This document shows positions 27,237 to 38,908 of a DNA stretch of 64,000 nucleotides, piece after piece. The notes beneath the pieces are model-generated. The model did no database searches and was not told where the DNA came from. It worked only from the letters and a program-made list of their open reading frames with translations. A program made the position numbers and the translations under genes. Origin of the DNA: DASQZK01 sp963763215 (GTDB taxonomy: Bacteria; Bacteroidota; Bacteroidia; Bacteroidales; GCA-2748055); assembly GCA_963763215.1 (NCBI GenBank), contig CAVXNX010000023.1:248001-312000 (forward strand). The letters are read 5' to 3'. The stretch's first letter is position 1. Every line of letters begins with the position of its first letter.

Positions 27237-29509
27237 ATGATGGGATTATTCGGGAAAAAAGGCGGGAAGAAGGAGACGGACGAAGAACAGGCGAAACCGG
27301 CCGGAGAACGGGACGGGGAGGAAGCCCTTTCGCGGGAACCGCAAGAAACCGACCGGGAGGAATTGCTGAATAATTTTCTCAGCCGGATCGGTTCGGCTGT
27401 TCAGTCGCCGGCACTTCACCCGGAAGACGATGTGCAGGGGCGTCTCCCGGTACCGCGGCCGGGCGAACTGGCCGAGATCGAGGTGCCCCCGTCCATGGAG
27501 GAAAAAATCCGCCAGCTCAGGACGATCACCAGCGCGATCGAAAAAAGACCGCAGGTTACCCCGGACACAAGCAAAACAGATTTCTCGAGATACCGCGTCC
27601 CGTATATCACAACCCTTAACCCGGCACAACTGGCGGCAGTGGTGACCACCGACAAGCCCGTGCTGGTGATTGCCGGCGCCGGGAGCGGCAAAACACGGAT
27701 CATCGTGCACCGTGTTTCATGGCTGATCGAAAACGGCGTTGAACCGCGGCTCCATCCTGCTTCTCACCTTCACCCGAAAGGCTGCGCGAGAAATGCTCGA
27801 CAGGGTGGAAACCCTCCTGCATGATGAATCGGCAGGAAAGGTGACCGGCGGAACCTTTCACTCCTTCGCCTCCTTCATCCTTCGCAAATATGCCAACATG
27901 CTCGGACTTGCCCCGAATTTCACCATCATCGACACAGCCGACTCGGAAGATGTCGTGGACCTGATCCGGACGGAGCTGAAGCTGAGCTCGAAAGATCGTA
28001 AATTTCCCAAGAAGTCGCGCATCTACGATATCATTTCCTATTCCCGCAACCGGGGTGAGACCATCCCGAAGGTCATCGCCAAATATTACTCCGGCCTGAG
28101 GGACTATATCAGCGATATTGAACTGATCTTCTCTGGATATACGCGTTACAAGAAACTGAGCCGGATCCTCGATTTCGACGACCTGATGGAAGTCCTCCGC
28201 GATGCCCTGCGCGACAATGCCGCTTTCCAGACAGATCCTTCAAAAACGCTATGCCTACGTCATGGTCGATGAATTCCAGGATACCAACGTGATCCAGAAA
28301 GAGATCGTCGACTTTATCGCAGCTGGCCATCGCCGTATTATGGTCGTGGGCGATGATGCCCAGAGTATCTATGCCTTCAGGGGGGCGAACTATGAGAATA
28401 TCCTGCGTTTCCCCGAGACGTACCCGGAATGCGCGGTGGTGCGGATCGAGGAAAATTACCGCAGCAACCAGAAAATCCTGGATTTCACCAATGAACTGAT
28501 CGATCACGCACGCATCGGCTATAAAAAGCGGCTGTTCACCCGGAATAACCACCAGGTCATCCCCGTGGTGCGGAGGGTTTATGGCGAAGAAGATGAAGCG
28601 GTCTTCATCGTCGACCGGATGATGGAGCTGATCGAGGAAGGGGTGCCTCCCGGTGAACTGGCGGTGCTGAACCGGGCCGACTGGCACAACCGGTATATCC
28701 AGGTGGAACTCAACAAGCGTGGGATCCCCTATGTGGTGGTCGGCGGATTTAAGTTCAATGAACGGATGCACATCAAGGACATCATCGCTTACCTCCGTCT
28801 CACTTACAATCCTTCCGACGCGGTGGCCTGGCACCGGGTTCTCAAATACATCGGAGGTATTGGAAAGGTCACCGCTTCCGGTATCATCGAAACCCTGCAA
28901 CAGGGCAATGAAACGTTCAGTTTTGAAGCGTTCAGCCAGCGTAAATTTTACCACGATCTCCTGACGCTGGGACACATGCTCGCCGAGGCCAGCCAGCCGG
29001 AAAACTCGCTCAACCGGAAAGTCGAGATCATCCGTGATTATTATGCCCCGATCCTGAAATCGCGGGAAACCGATTACCTGAACCGGATGATGGATATTGA
29101 TGTACTGGTAGATCTCTCACGGAAGTACAAGGACCTCGACCGCTTTCTTTCCGATTTTGCCCTCGATCCGCCGTCACGGCGCGTCGCCGATCAAAGCACC
29201 CCGCTCATCGATGAAGGAGAGGAAAAGGGAAAAATCACCCTGTCGACCGTTCATTCCGCCAAAGGTCTTGAATGGTATGCCGTTTTCATTCCCCATGCCC
29301 TCGACGGCATGTTCCCGTCGAACCGGGCCGTGAACCTGGAAGATATGGAAGAGGAGCGGCGCCTCTTTTATGTGGCCTGCAGCCGGGCAAAGGAAGAGCT
29401 TTACATCGCTTTTCCGCGTTACCTTTACTCCTATGATGCCTTCTTTCATCTGCCTTCCCGTTTCCTTCTCGAAATGGATCCCACGAAGTTTGTCTTCGCA
29501 GATGGATAG
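27237..29509 (+). CDS. UvrD/PcrA-type superfamily I DNA helicase, two frameshifts
   Basis: ATP-dependent 3'-5' DNA helicase of repair or replication restart, about 757 aa. The first 110 residues are a charged, probably disordered leader unusual for the family. Then come the Q-like motif (YITTLNPAQLAAV), Walker A (VLVIAGAGSGKTRIIVHRVS), motif Ia (LLTFTRKAAREML), motif II (YVMVDEFQDTN), motif III (VGDDAQSIYAFRGA), motif IV (ENYRSNQ), motif V (ITLSTVHSAKGLEW) and motif VI (EEERRLFYVACSRAKEEL). Shifts occur at about 27752 (a G missing near GCGGCTCC) and 28235. All motifs survive, so the gene is probably intact in the cell. Confidence 0.93.
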
Positions 29510-30086
29510 ACTGGGTGTTGGTGGAAGGGGTGTCGGGAAATCGTACTCACTGTTTCATTCTGATTTGGCTGGCAGGGGACTTTGAAGTCGCCCGGACGAC
29601 GAATCACGCGGGATCCGGTTAACGGGTTTTCCCGAACGGCCTTATGGACCGTCACGGTGCCCCTGATGGCGGGTCGCGACCCGCCACTACGGGTGGCGTT
29701 GAACGGAATTGATGGACAGCAACCCCTTTTCATTAGTGCCGGGCTCGTTCAGATTCGCGCCAATCGCGGGTTGCCATCGCGCTATGCTAAGGTTTTTCTC
29801 GGGAAGACGGCGAGCGCATTAAAAATGAACATTTTGATGAAAAGTTTTCAACAGACAGGTTTTATGCGGATTTCTGAAGGAATCAAAATTATGGAGTATC
29901 ACCTGTTTTGTTGATTAAAAACGGCTATAAATCAGACTTTCCTTCCCGGGCGTATCATCGCTAAATTCTCTCTGAGGACTTTGAACACGTCCGGCCGACG
30001 GTCGGACAGGTCACTTCATCGGTTTGATATTGAATGATGTTCTCACGCCCTTCATAACTCCATAACCTCATCACCTCATCACCTCA
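29510..30086. other. Intergenic with a 20-nt palindrome and octamer repeats
   Basis: No convincing gene in 577 nt. A perfect 20-nt palindrome TGGCGGGTCGCGACCCGCCA lies at 29667-29686. Near 30061-30090 there are CTCATCAC octamer repeats just before the 3' end of the DUF1232 gene. Confidence 0.6.
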
Positions 30087-30485
30087 TCACTCAATCACTT
30101 CAACCGCTGCTTTTTCCCACGTGAGGAAGGTCTCGATTTCCGTGTGGAGCGAGGCGAAAAGCCAGGTCATGATGGCGGCATCGTCGATGAACCCTCCTGG
30201 TAAAAAGTCGAAAATAGCATCGAAAGGGGATACCAGATACGCCAGGGCGGCAATGATGAGCATGATCCGCCCGGCGGGGATCTGCCTGTACGTGCCGTTC
30301 ACATAATTCCGCACCATCCTGATGAAGATCTGGACCGGTTCAAGGATTCGGCCCAAACGGGCACTGTTGTGGGCAATGATTTGTTTTACTTTTAGAAGCA
30401 GGGATTTCACCCGTTCCGGATCGTTCTCGATCTCTTCTGCATCCCGGTAAAAGTCCCGGAAATAATTTTCTTCCCTCGTATTCAT
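30087..30485 (-). CDS. DUF1232 (YkvA-like) small membrane protein
   Basis: 132-aa protein with the DUF1232 signature IAALAYLVSPFDAIFDFLPG followed by GFIDDAAIMTWLF. The domain is widespread and of unknown function. The start at 30485 is chosen because a strong AGGAGGT lies about 7 nt upstream, rare in this phylum where Shine-Dalgarno sites are often absent. It is convergent with the helicase gene and appears monocistronic. Confidence 0.88.
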   Translation of the reverse strand: MNTREENYFRDFYRDAEEIENDPERVKSLLLKVKQIIAHNSARLGRILEPVQIFIRMVRNYVNGTYRQIPAGRIMLIIAALAYLVSPFDAIFDFLPGGFIDDAAIMTWLFASLHTEIETFLTWEKAAVEVIE

Positions 30486-30864
30486 AATCACACCTCCTGA
30501 CGCAAATATAGTAATTCTGAAATACGATGAGCCTGTTGTCAAAAAATGATATCAACATTTTAATAACAAAGCTCGTCAACACCACATGAAATCTGAATCG
30601 AAAATAATGAACGATTTATCGGTGTAAATCCAGCCGGCATGGACTTTTTGACCTGATAGTGTGTGGATTAATGCAAGGACTGTGCCATACTTCTTCTTCC
30701 TTGATCTTCCTTCTGCGATATACCCGTAAATGCGCTACCAGTTGCCAATTTTGGAAGAGCTCAATTGCAAATCATGAAGAATTTCCCTAAATTCGGAAAC
30801 GGTGAAAAGCGGTGATTTTCTTTCCCGCAATGTGCCATCCGTTCAAACCTTTAAACACCCAGAC
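30486..30864. other. Intergenic, no recognisable gene
   Basis: Divergent promoter region between the DUF1232 gene and the isomerase-like gene. AT-rich at 30490-30610; I see no conserved motif, repeat or RNA structure I would defend. Confidence 0.5.
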
Positions 30865-31788
30865 ATGAAAAGAAGAGTATTCCTGAGGAATGCCGCCCTG
30901 GCTGCCGGCACGGCGTCTTTCATCAATCCTGCCAAAACATTTGCCGCTGCTCCAAACCGGGCAGAGGGCCAGCCATTTAAACTGCTCTATGCCCCTCACT
31001 TCGGCATGTTCAAAGCTTCTGCCGGAGAGGACCTGATCGATCAGCTGAAATTTATGCATGATGCCGGATTCCGGGCCATGGAAGATAACGGGATGAAGGG
31101 CCGCAGCGTCGCCGATCAGGAGAAGGTCGGTTCTGCCATGGCGAAACTGGGAATGAAAATGGGGGTCTTTGTCGGCCATACCATCCACTGGACCGAGCCC
31201 AGCCTGACAACAGGCCGGAAAGAAAGTGTGGATGAGTTCCTTCGGGAGATCCGTGAATCGGTTGAAGTGGCAAAAAGGGTCAATGCCACCTGGATGACGG
31301 TTGTCCCCGGCTTTGTCGACCTCAGGCAGGAGCATGATTACCAGACGGCCAACATTGTGGACGCCCTGCGCAGGGCCTCAGAGATCCTCGAGCCTCACGG
31401 GCTGGTCATGGTGCTGGAAGCACTGAATTACATGGATCACCCGGGCCTCTTCCTGAAAAAGTCATCCCAGGCTTACGAGGTTTGCCGCGCTGTGAACAGT
31501 CCTTCCTGCAAAATGCTCTACGATATTTACCATATGCAGCGGCAGGAAGGCAATCTTATCCCCAATATCGACCGGTCGTGGGACGAGATCGGGTATTTCC
31601 AGATCGGCGACAACCCGGGCCGCAATGAGCCAACCACCGGAGAGATCAACTACATGAATGTTTTCGGCCATATCCACGGCAAAAGCACCGAAATGATCCT
31701 TGGAATGGAACACGGCAATTCCATCAAAGGAAAGGATGGCGAGCAAGCGGTCATCGATGCCTACCGCAAGGTTGACCTGTTCGTCTGA
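30865..31788 (+). CDS. Sugar isomerase/epimerase-like TIM-barrel protein (hydroxypyruvate isomerase family)
   Basis: 307-aa xylose-isomerase-like TIM-barrel protein. The ATG at 30865 gives an export signal with two Arg residues (MKRRVFLRNAALAAGTASFI), so it should act outside the cytoplasm. Metal and substrate landmarks of the hydroxypyruvate-isomerase branch are visible: VMVLEALNYMDHPGLFL with the catalytic-type Glu, MLYDIYHMQRQEGNL, IGYFQIGDNPGRNEPTTGEI and FGHIHGKS. It converges on a Gfo/Idh/MocA oxidoreductase gene; the two families often cooperate in inositol or keto-sugar catabolism. Actual substrate unknown. Confidence 0.88.
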   Translation: MKRRVFLRNAALAAGTASFINPAKTFAAAPNRAEGQPFKLLYAPHFGMFKASAGEDLIDQLKFMHDAGFRAMEDNGMKGRSVADQEKVGSAMAKLGMKMGVFVGHTIHWTEPSLTTGRKESVDEFLREIRESVEVAKRVNATWMTVVPGFVDLRQEHDYQTANIVDALRRASEILEPHGLVMVLEALNYMDHPGLFLKKSSQAYEVCRAVNSPSCKMLYDIYHMQRQEGNLIPNIDRSWDEIGYFQIGDNPGRNEPTTGEINYMNVFGHIHGKSTEMILGMEHGNSIKGKDGEQAVIDAYRKVDLFV

Positions 31789-31857
31789 TCCACATCCGCA
31801 CCGGGGCCTTTGCTGCGGATAACAAAAATGGCGGCCCTGCGATTCAAACCTAAATGA

Positions 31858-31882
31858 CCGGGTCCCATCTTCAGGGACCCGG
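31858..31882. terminator. Hairpin between convergent genes
   Basis: Nine-bp perfect stem CCGGGTCCC / GGGACCCGG with loop ATCTTCA, midway between the isomerase-like gene and the oxidoreductase gene. No long T-run, so a bidirectional terminator is likely but not certain. Confidence 0.6.
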
Positions 31883-31938
31883 GATCATTAAGTTGTATAA
31901 AAGGGGGATTTCAGGACCTGCCCCCATGGGGTGTTCCG

Positions 31939-33295
31939 TCAGGCATTGGCCGGGGAGGTTCCCGGGACAGGGACCGTGAATTCCATGCCGACTTTTCCAA
32001 GCTCGATTTTCGAAGGGCCGAGACGCAGATCGGATGCCATCATTTCATCCCAGGTTACCTCTTTGCCTGTATAGGCCGATATCCGGCCCATGATGCCCGA
32101 AAGGGTCGATTTGGCTGTTGCTTCGGCCTGGTTTACCGGGGTATCGGTGCGGATGGCCGTCACCAGATGGATATGTTCCTGCACGTAAGGGCTTATGGCA
32201 ACCCGGTTGGTGGGCTGTCCGTTCTCATCCTTCGGATATTCATACGACCACTGGACGGAGCCGTCGGGGTTATAAATGGTATTCTGGCAGTTCGAGTAGC
32301 CATTGGTGCCGTGAACACGTTCGGAGACATTGTTTGCACAGTCATTGATCTGGCGGCACATGCTGTGGACATGCATCCCGTTCTCGTATTCGAAGTCGAC
32401 ACTGAAATTGTCATACTGATCACCGGTGATCCGCCGTTGCCGTGATCCGAATCCGACAGCCTTCACAGGGTATTTGCCCGTGAACCAGTTGATGACGTCG
32501 ATGTTGTGGACATGCTGCTCCACGATATGGTCGCCCGACAGCCAGGTCCAGTTAACCCAGTTACGGATCATGAATTCCATCTCGGACCAGGCAGGATCCC
32601 AGTCACGGTGCCAGAGTTTGCCCTGGTTCCAGTAGCACTCAGCCGAAGTGATCTCGCCGATGGCTCCGTTAAAGATGCGTTTATAAACTTCCAGATAATC
32701 GCGCTGGTGTCGGCGCTGGGTGCCGGTGATCACGCATAGGCCGGCCGTTTCGGCTTTTTTAGCCGTGGATATGATGGAACGGGCACCGACGGGGTCGACA
32801 GCCACGGGTTTTTCCATGAACACATGCTTGCGCGCATCGACCGCGGCATTGAACATTTCGGGGCGGAAATAGGGAGGTGTGGCAAGGATGACAAGATCGA
32901 CATCGGAGTCGAGAACTTTTTTGTAGGCGTCAAAACCCAAGAAACACCTTGTCATCGGCAACTTCAACCCCGGCTTTTTCCCTGAGCTCTTTGCGGCATC
33001 CGGCCATGCGGTCTTCAAACAAATCGGCCATTGCACCAATGGACAGGCCGGGACCGGCAGCGAGGAAGTTCAATGCAGCGCCTGTTCCGCGCCCTCCGCA
33101 GCCGATGAGTCCGGCTTTGAGGGGTCTGCCTTCCGGGGCCTGATCAAGAAGCGGCGGCATTCCGGGAGGAACGGCATCCTTCGGGCCTGAACAGGAATTG
33201 AGGACATAACCCATGCCCAGTGCACTAAACGCACTGATCGCGGCTGCATTGCCAAAGAACTGTCTCCGGCTGAGCGATTTGTTTTCTTTTGTCAT
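31939..33295 (-). CDS. Gfo/Idh/MocA-family oxidoreductase, exported, one frameshift
   Basis: NAD(P)-dependent dehydrogenase-like protein of about 450 aa with a Tat signal (LSRRQFFGNAAAISAFSALG) and a lipobox-like LNSC. The Rossmann start is LKAGLIGCGGRGTGAALNFL; the conserved EKP motif is in HVFMEKPVAVDP, with WNWTWLSGDHIVEQHVHNID in the C-terminal domain, as in the glycosidase-like exported members of the family. One base is lost at about 32938 between DDKVFLGF and DAYKKVLDSDVDL. Exported Gfo/Idh/MocA proteins of Bacteroidota modify or cleave sugars outside the cytosol; which sugar is unknown. Confidence 0.92.
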
Positions 33296-33327
33296 TTTTT
33301 ATTGGTATTTGGTTCGATGTTTTTCAG

Positions 33328-34835
33328 TTATCTCCGGGAAGAAAGGGCGGAATCGGGTTCGCACACCACCCGGAATCCGACATGGATCTGGTCGGAATAC
33401 CACCATTTGCTCTTGGGCATCTGGGGATCCGTCTTCAGCCAATCTTTCGTACGGGTATAATCCCTGGCCGCACACCTCAGATCGCGGGCATCACTCTTAT
33501 ATGAGCCGCCCCTGACAACATGTTCAACGGGATTCCCCGCTGCATCGCTGAGCCTGGTAATCCGGTTGGTACACATCGCTGCAAAATTCAGCCACATTTC
33601 CGGCCATGTTTTTCAGACCAAAGCGATTGGGAAGAACATCTTCGGGCAGGGCCGTTTTCCCCCGGCTGTTCTCCTTGTAAATGGCATACCGGTTGATGAC
33701 CGAGGTGTCCGACCCGAAGATCTTCCGGGAAAATCCCTCTGAGGTGTATTTTTTAGCATTGCCCGGGAAGAAGTACGGACCGGTTTGTCCTGCCCTGGCG
33801 GCATATTCCCATTCCGCTTCAGTGGGCAGCCTGTAGTTTTTCCCCGTTTTCTGGCTGAGCCACTGGCAATAGACCGTTGCCGCGTAGTAGCTCATGGTGA
33901 TGGCCGGCCGTTGTCCTTTTCCCCAGCCCTGGTCGGGAGCGCCCCATGGCGGGGTTGGACCGGAAATGCCATCGACCGATTTCTTCGCCTGCTCTTCCTC
34001 ACTCATCCGCCCTTCTCCGCCGGTCTCACTGAAAAATGCCAGGTATTCATCCCAGGTCACTTCCAGTTCAGACATGAAAAATGGCGCCACCCGGACCTCA
34101 TGCACGGGGCCCTCGTCTGCGTCACGCAGATGTTCGGTTTCAGGACTGCCCATCATGAATTTTCCGGCAGGAACGGCCATCATCCGGAAATGAATGCCAG
34201 TGCCTGGAATCTGCTCGGTGAACGATGTCGAAGTTTTGCACTTTGGCAGGTTCCAGATAGACAGTGTCGGGTGAGGAGGCCTCTTTCCCGAAATCGACAT
34301 TGTTGGCATGGACCGTGGTTTTCGAGTAGTGACCCACACCGATATGACAATTCAGGCAGTTCAGCTTTTCCCGGTTATTGTCGTAATACAGATGGGCTTC
34401 CTGTCCCTTTTCACCCAGGCCAAGGGGATACAGGTTTTTATGACAGCGAAGGCATGAGGATTCAAAGGTATGATGGACGGCATACTCCGGCCGTGACTTT
34501 TCTTCCCAGTTGATCGATTTGGTATCGGTGAAGAGTGTTCCATACACATCCCTGAGCCCGGTGGTGACTTTCCGCGAAAGTTTTGGAAGTCCTGAGGGGG
34601 GAAGATGACACTCGATGCAGTGCACCACGATGCCCCGCTTGTTGTCGTAATGGGTTGAGCGTTTCCAGCTGGAATACGCCTGGGGATGCACGTTATGGCA
34701 GGATTGACAGTAATCGTCTGTTCCGGTCGCTTCAACCGCTTTGTTCCCGGAAAATATCAGGAGGATGGCAAGTAAAAATCCGGCAGAAAAGAGTAAGGCC
34801 GCTTTTCGCTTGAACCAGTTGGTCATTTTAAGCAT
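33328..34835 (-). CDS. Tetraheme NapC/NrfH-type cytochrome fused to a SUMF1 domain, two frameshifts
   Basis: About 500-aa membrane-anchored protein. Residues 12-29 form one membrane helix, then four c-haem motifs follow: C43QSCH47, C73IECH77, C128LRCH132 and C160LNCH164, in the order of NapC/NrfH quinol dehydrogenases. After a one-base shift at about 34215 the frame enters a SUMF1/FGE-like domain: FTEQIPGTGIHFRMMAVPAG, KFMMGSPETE, YRLPTEAEWEYAARAG, GLKNMAGNVAEFCSD, and after a second shift near 33560 VEHVVRGGSYKSDARDLRC to GFRVV. The RGGSY segment lacks the paired Cys of true formylglycine-generating enzymes, so it may act more like EgtB or GldK-type relatives. The order is a recurring Bacteroidota architecture as I recall it; its role is unestablished. 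Confidence 0.85.
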
Positions 34836-34980
34836 AGAGGGAATTTGATCTTTAAAGAACGGAAATCCGGCGAAGAGTTCAAATAAGGAGGAATAATTTA
34901 AAATGATTCTTAGTAGGCAGTACCGGTGTTCGGCAACCATCACGGGTTGTTCTTTTCCCGGTCAAGATTTTACTGGCGGG

Positions 34981-35772
34981 TCAGAAAAGGGCCATCGATG
35001 AAGCCAGTGTCGATGCCATGATAAAGATCCGGTAAGCCTTCTCCGGGATGAGCTTTACAAGGTAGAAGCCTCCGACAGCGCCGGCGATGACCGGAACGGC
35101 CATCAGAAGATCGAAGGTAAGGCTCTGAGGGGTGATGGTCTTCCACACGAAGATATGCAGGGGGACCTTAGAGAGGTTTACGATGAAAAAAAACCAGGCT
35201 CCGGTACCGATATAGATGTTTTTGGGAAGGCGCATCGACAGAAGGTACAGAGACATGACCGGTCCGGCGGCATTGCCGATCATCGTGGCGAAGCCTCCTC
35301 CCGTGCCCAGTATGGCCGCGAACCAGGGATAATCGGGAACCTGCGTTTTCCTGCGCCGGAGATCCTGGTAAACCATCAGCCCGATTCCAATAATGACAAT
35401 GATCGCGATGAGTTTGCGGAACTGCTTGTCATCGATGACCTTCCCGACAAACAGGGCGATGAGGATCCCGAGGAAAGCCCAGGGCAGAAGTTTAATGACA
35501 TACTTCCAGTTCGCATGCCGGTGATAGTAGATCACCGCAAAAACATCGGCCATGATCAGCATTGGCAGCACCAGTCCGGCCGACGGTTTTCCGCCGAAAA
35601 TATTGGCGAAGACCGGCACGATAAAGAGCCCGGCGCCTGAAAGACCGGTCTTGGACATTCCGATGAGCATGCCGCAGAGGATGGCCAGGATCCATTCAAA
35701 GACGGTGAGGTGGTAAGTGAGAAGGTGTTGGGCGAGGGTCAAGATCGTGATGTTTTTAAGATTCGAATTCAC
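34981..35772 (-). CDS. TSUP (TauE/SafE) family membrane permease
   Basis: 263-aa integral membrane protein with about eight helices and the TSUP signatures GMLIGMSKTGLSGAGLFIVP and FATMIGNAAGPVMSLYLLS. The family exports or imports sulfite, sulfonates and other small organosulfur anions. The start at 35772 is followed by a first helix about 20 residues in. It lies about 150 nt upstream of the cytochrome-SUMF1 gene in the same direction; a shared sulfur-related task is possible but unproven. Confidence 0.9.
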   Translation of the reverse strand: MNSNLKNITILTLAQHLLTYHLTVFEWILAILCGMLIGMSKTGLSGAGLFIVPVFANIFGGKPSAGLVLPMLIMADVFAVIYYHRHANWKYVIKLLPWAFLGILIALFVGKVIDDKQFRKLIAIIVIIGIGLMVYQDLRRRKTQVPDYPWFAAILGTGGGFATMIGNAAGPVMSLYLLSMRLPKNIYIGTGAWFFFIVNLSKVPLHIFVWKTITPQSLTFDLLMAVPVIAGAVGGFYLVKLIPEKAYRIFIMASTLASSMALF

Positions 35773-35791
35773 ATTTCAAATACGGAATGAT

Positions 35792-38718
35792 CTAGTCAAA
35801 CAATTTTTCAATCTCCTGACGGTCAATATTTTTTAACGGGTTATTTGACGTCACGAATGCTTCCGCCAGCTTTGACTTTTTCTCCTGCAGCCGCTGGATC
35901 TTTTCTTCGATGCTGTTTTCGGAGATGAACCTGAAGACAAACACATTCTTCTCCTGCCCGATACGGTGGGCCCTGTTCACGGCCTGTTCCTCAGAGGCGG
36001 GGTTCCACCACGGATCGAGGATGAAGACATAGCCGGCCGCCGTAAGATTGAGCCCGACGCCACCTGCTTTGAGGGAAATGAGAAAGACCTTGCATAACGG
36101 ATTTTCCTGGAAATTTCTGACGATCGACTCCCGGTCGGTCGAGGCCCCGGTGAGGATGGTGTGCGGGATATTGAGAACGGACAGTTCGTTCCGGAATAAT
36201 TCCAGGTGTTTGACAAAGGAGGAAAAGATGAGCACCTTATGACCTTCGGCAATGATGTTTTCGATGTTTCGGAGGATCTCACTGAATTTGCCCGAGTCGT
36301 CGCGGTAGTCTTCATCGATGAGCGCCGGGTGGTTGGCAGCCTGGCGCAGGCGGGTCAGGCCCTGCAAAACGATCATGGCCGATTTGTTGATCCCCTGCGT
36401 ATCGATGTTTTCAAAAATGGACCGGCGGATCGTCGATTTTTCTTCCTCGTAGAACTTTCGCTGGGCATCGGTCATGCTGCAGTAGATCACCTGGTCGCTG
36501 ATTTCGGGCAGGTCGCGGGCCACCTCATCCTTGGTCCGCCTGAGGATAAAGGGATTGATGAGCTTTTTGAGCCGCTCCTCGCAATCCGCATCATTCTTCT
36601 TCTCGATGGGAACGACGAATTCCCGGCGAAAGAAATTCAGGTTTCCCAACAGACCTTCATTGACAAAATTCATCTGCGACCACAGGTCGGTGAGTGAATT
36701 TTCGATCGGGGTTCCCGTCAGTGCCAGCCGGTGCTCGCTGTTCAGCATGGTCATGGCTTTGTAAACTTTGGAAGACGGGTTTTTGATCACCTGGCTCTCA
36801 TCCAGGATGATGTAATGAAACCGGAAGCCCGAGAGGACCTCAATATCCTGGCGGATGGTGTGGTAACTGGAAATGATGACATCATGCTCACTGAAGGCTG
36901 AAATCTGCCGGCTTCTCTGGTTGCCGATATAGAGCATGATCCGGAGGGAGGGGCCAAATCGCAGAATTTCATTTTTCCAGTTGTGGATCAGTGAAGACGG
37001 AACGACGATGAGGCTCGTCCGGATAAGCTTTGTGGTTGGGGATGAAAAGAGATCGGGTTGCTGTTGTGGTGTCCTGCGGCATGTCAGGCGCTTCTTCCTT
37101 GTTTTTCAGGAGCAGGGTGATGGCCTGCACCGTTTTGCCGAGGCCCATGTCATCGGCCAGGCATCCGCCGAGGTTGTTCTGCTGGAGGTAGTAGAGCCAG
37201 GCGAACCCTTCGAACTGGTAGGGCCGGAGGCTGGTGGCAAGTGCGGCCGGTACGCGGGTATCGGGCAGCTTTTCCCGCGAGTTGAGGCGCTCGAGCTTTT
37301 TGAGCTCATTCCCGCTGATCCCTTTTTCAGCCTTCTCGACGATGAAAAAATGCTGCTTATGTATCCGGATGACGCCGTCTTCGACCTTGCCGAATTCAAA
37401 CATTTCCCTGAACCTGCCGAACCATTCCAGGGGAATCACGAAGAGCGTACCGTCGGGTAGCGGAAAGGTCCGGATTTCATTGAGGATATTCGACCGGAAA
37501 CGGAAGAAGGGGATCTCGAAGTCACCGGCCTTCACCAGAGCGTGGATGTCGAACCAGTCGTTTTGCAGTTCATTTTTGAGGCTGATTTCCCGGGGACCCG
37601 TATAATACGGCTGGCCTCCCGGCATGCTGATCACCTCCAGCCCTTCAACCCTGAGATCCGCCGCATTGGTGTTCATCCATTCCACCAGGTTCCAGATCTG
37701 GGTATCCAAGATCATAATCACGGTTTCCTTTGATTTCATAATTGACCTGATCGTAGGTCATCAATCCCAGGTCGTTCAGCAGTTCATGAAAACGTTCTTC
37801 GAATGCCTCATCACGGCAGTATTTGTCGTACCAGAAATTTTCCTTCTCGCGGTGAAAATCCACGAAGACCCTTTGCCGGCTGTTGGCCAGGATGGTCCGG
37901 TTTCCATATACAAATTTCAGGGTGATCACCGCATTGTTGTGGATCCCGCGCTCAAGGGAGAAAATGGCCTTTTTTTCGGGATTCGTCAGGTTGATGTCAA
38001 AACCTTCAGCATCCACTTCATAATCCCGGATAATATTTAGAGCGAAAGTTTTAAAATATTGATTTACCGTTTTATCAGGTATGGTAATGAAATCTTTCGT
38101 GAAAAAGGGACTGATCTTTTTGGCTTCAATATCGCGGATGAAATACACCGAATTGTTTAGCCGGATTATGGCGGGGCTATTGGTCAGGATATCTGCATAC
38201 TGGTCACGGATCTTCAGCTTTGCCCCTTCATAGAGGATATCGAGCGAGTACCTTGATCCGCCTTCCTCCCGGTGAAAATGAAAGACCGGTTCGGCCAAGC
38301 CGGGCCGGACTTTCAGAAAGTCCTCATCGTAAACGTTCGACCGGCTTTTTTCCCTCAGGAAAATCCTGATCCGCGTCCCTCTGATCATCTCAAGGGCTTT
38401 GGCCATTTTCTTCTCGATATAGGGGCGGATGAATTCAGCGATCTTTTTTTCATTGACCGTCGCCTGGAATTCCTTGACGTTCCGGTTTTTCGAAAAGAGA
38501 CGGAACAGTTTCTGGTCGCTGTATTCATCGATGATCCGCACCAGTTCTTTTTCCGTATGACTGAGGTTCATGAAGCTTTCATCTGATTCATCGGGAAACA
38601 CGGTAAAAGAAGGGGAGAAAAAGCTTTCGTCATTCTTTTTATTCAGCATCAGGGGGATCAGGATGATGCCCCAGAGCCGGTGCTCACTCAAACCCAATGC
38701 AAAAAAGCGATCTGTCAT
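35792..38718 (-). CDS. SNF2-family DNA helicase/translocase, two frameshifts
   Basis: About 975-aa Swi2/Snf2 ATPase that translocates on double-stranded DNA. The first 550 residues are a family-specific N-terminal region with no motif I can name. The ATPase core starts with LRPYQFEGFAWLYYLQQNNL and Walker A DDMGLGKTVQA; motif II is ILDESQVIKNPSS, motif III LALTGTPIEN, and the helicase C-lobe has ISLKAGGVGLNLTAAGYVF and NRAHRIGQEKNVFVFRFI. Shifts at about 37705 and 36960 split it into three frames that overlap cleanly. Stand-alone bacterial members are of uncertain role in transcription or repair. Confidence 0.92.
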
Positions 38719-38908
38719 AACGGTTTTCCAACACGGTTAAAATCCCGCAAGTTAATCATAACAGGTAGAAATGTGGCTGCCGGCGTTATTTTTTTGTGAG
38801 AAGAATGGTTAAATGCTGTAACAGATTCCGGCTGATGGTAGTATAAACAGGTCAGTAGCCCGGCCTGTCCGGCCGTGGTAATCGTTATCTTAAACCGTGC
38901 ATGCAGAT

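Noticed and set aside
27752..28235. Helicase gene as true pseudogene
   Set aside because: All seven helicase motifs are preserved in adjacent frames with no other decay, which indicates sequencing errors.
28109..28975. 288-codon minus-strand open frame opposite the UvrD-type helicase
   Set aside because: Antisense shadow of conserved helicase motifs.
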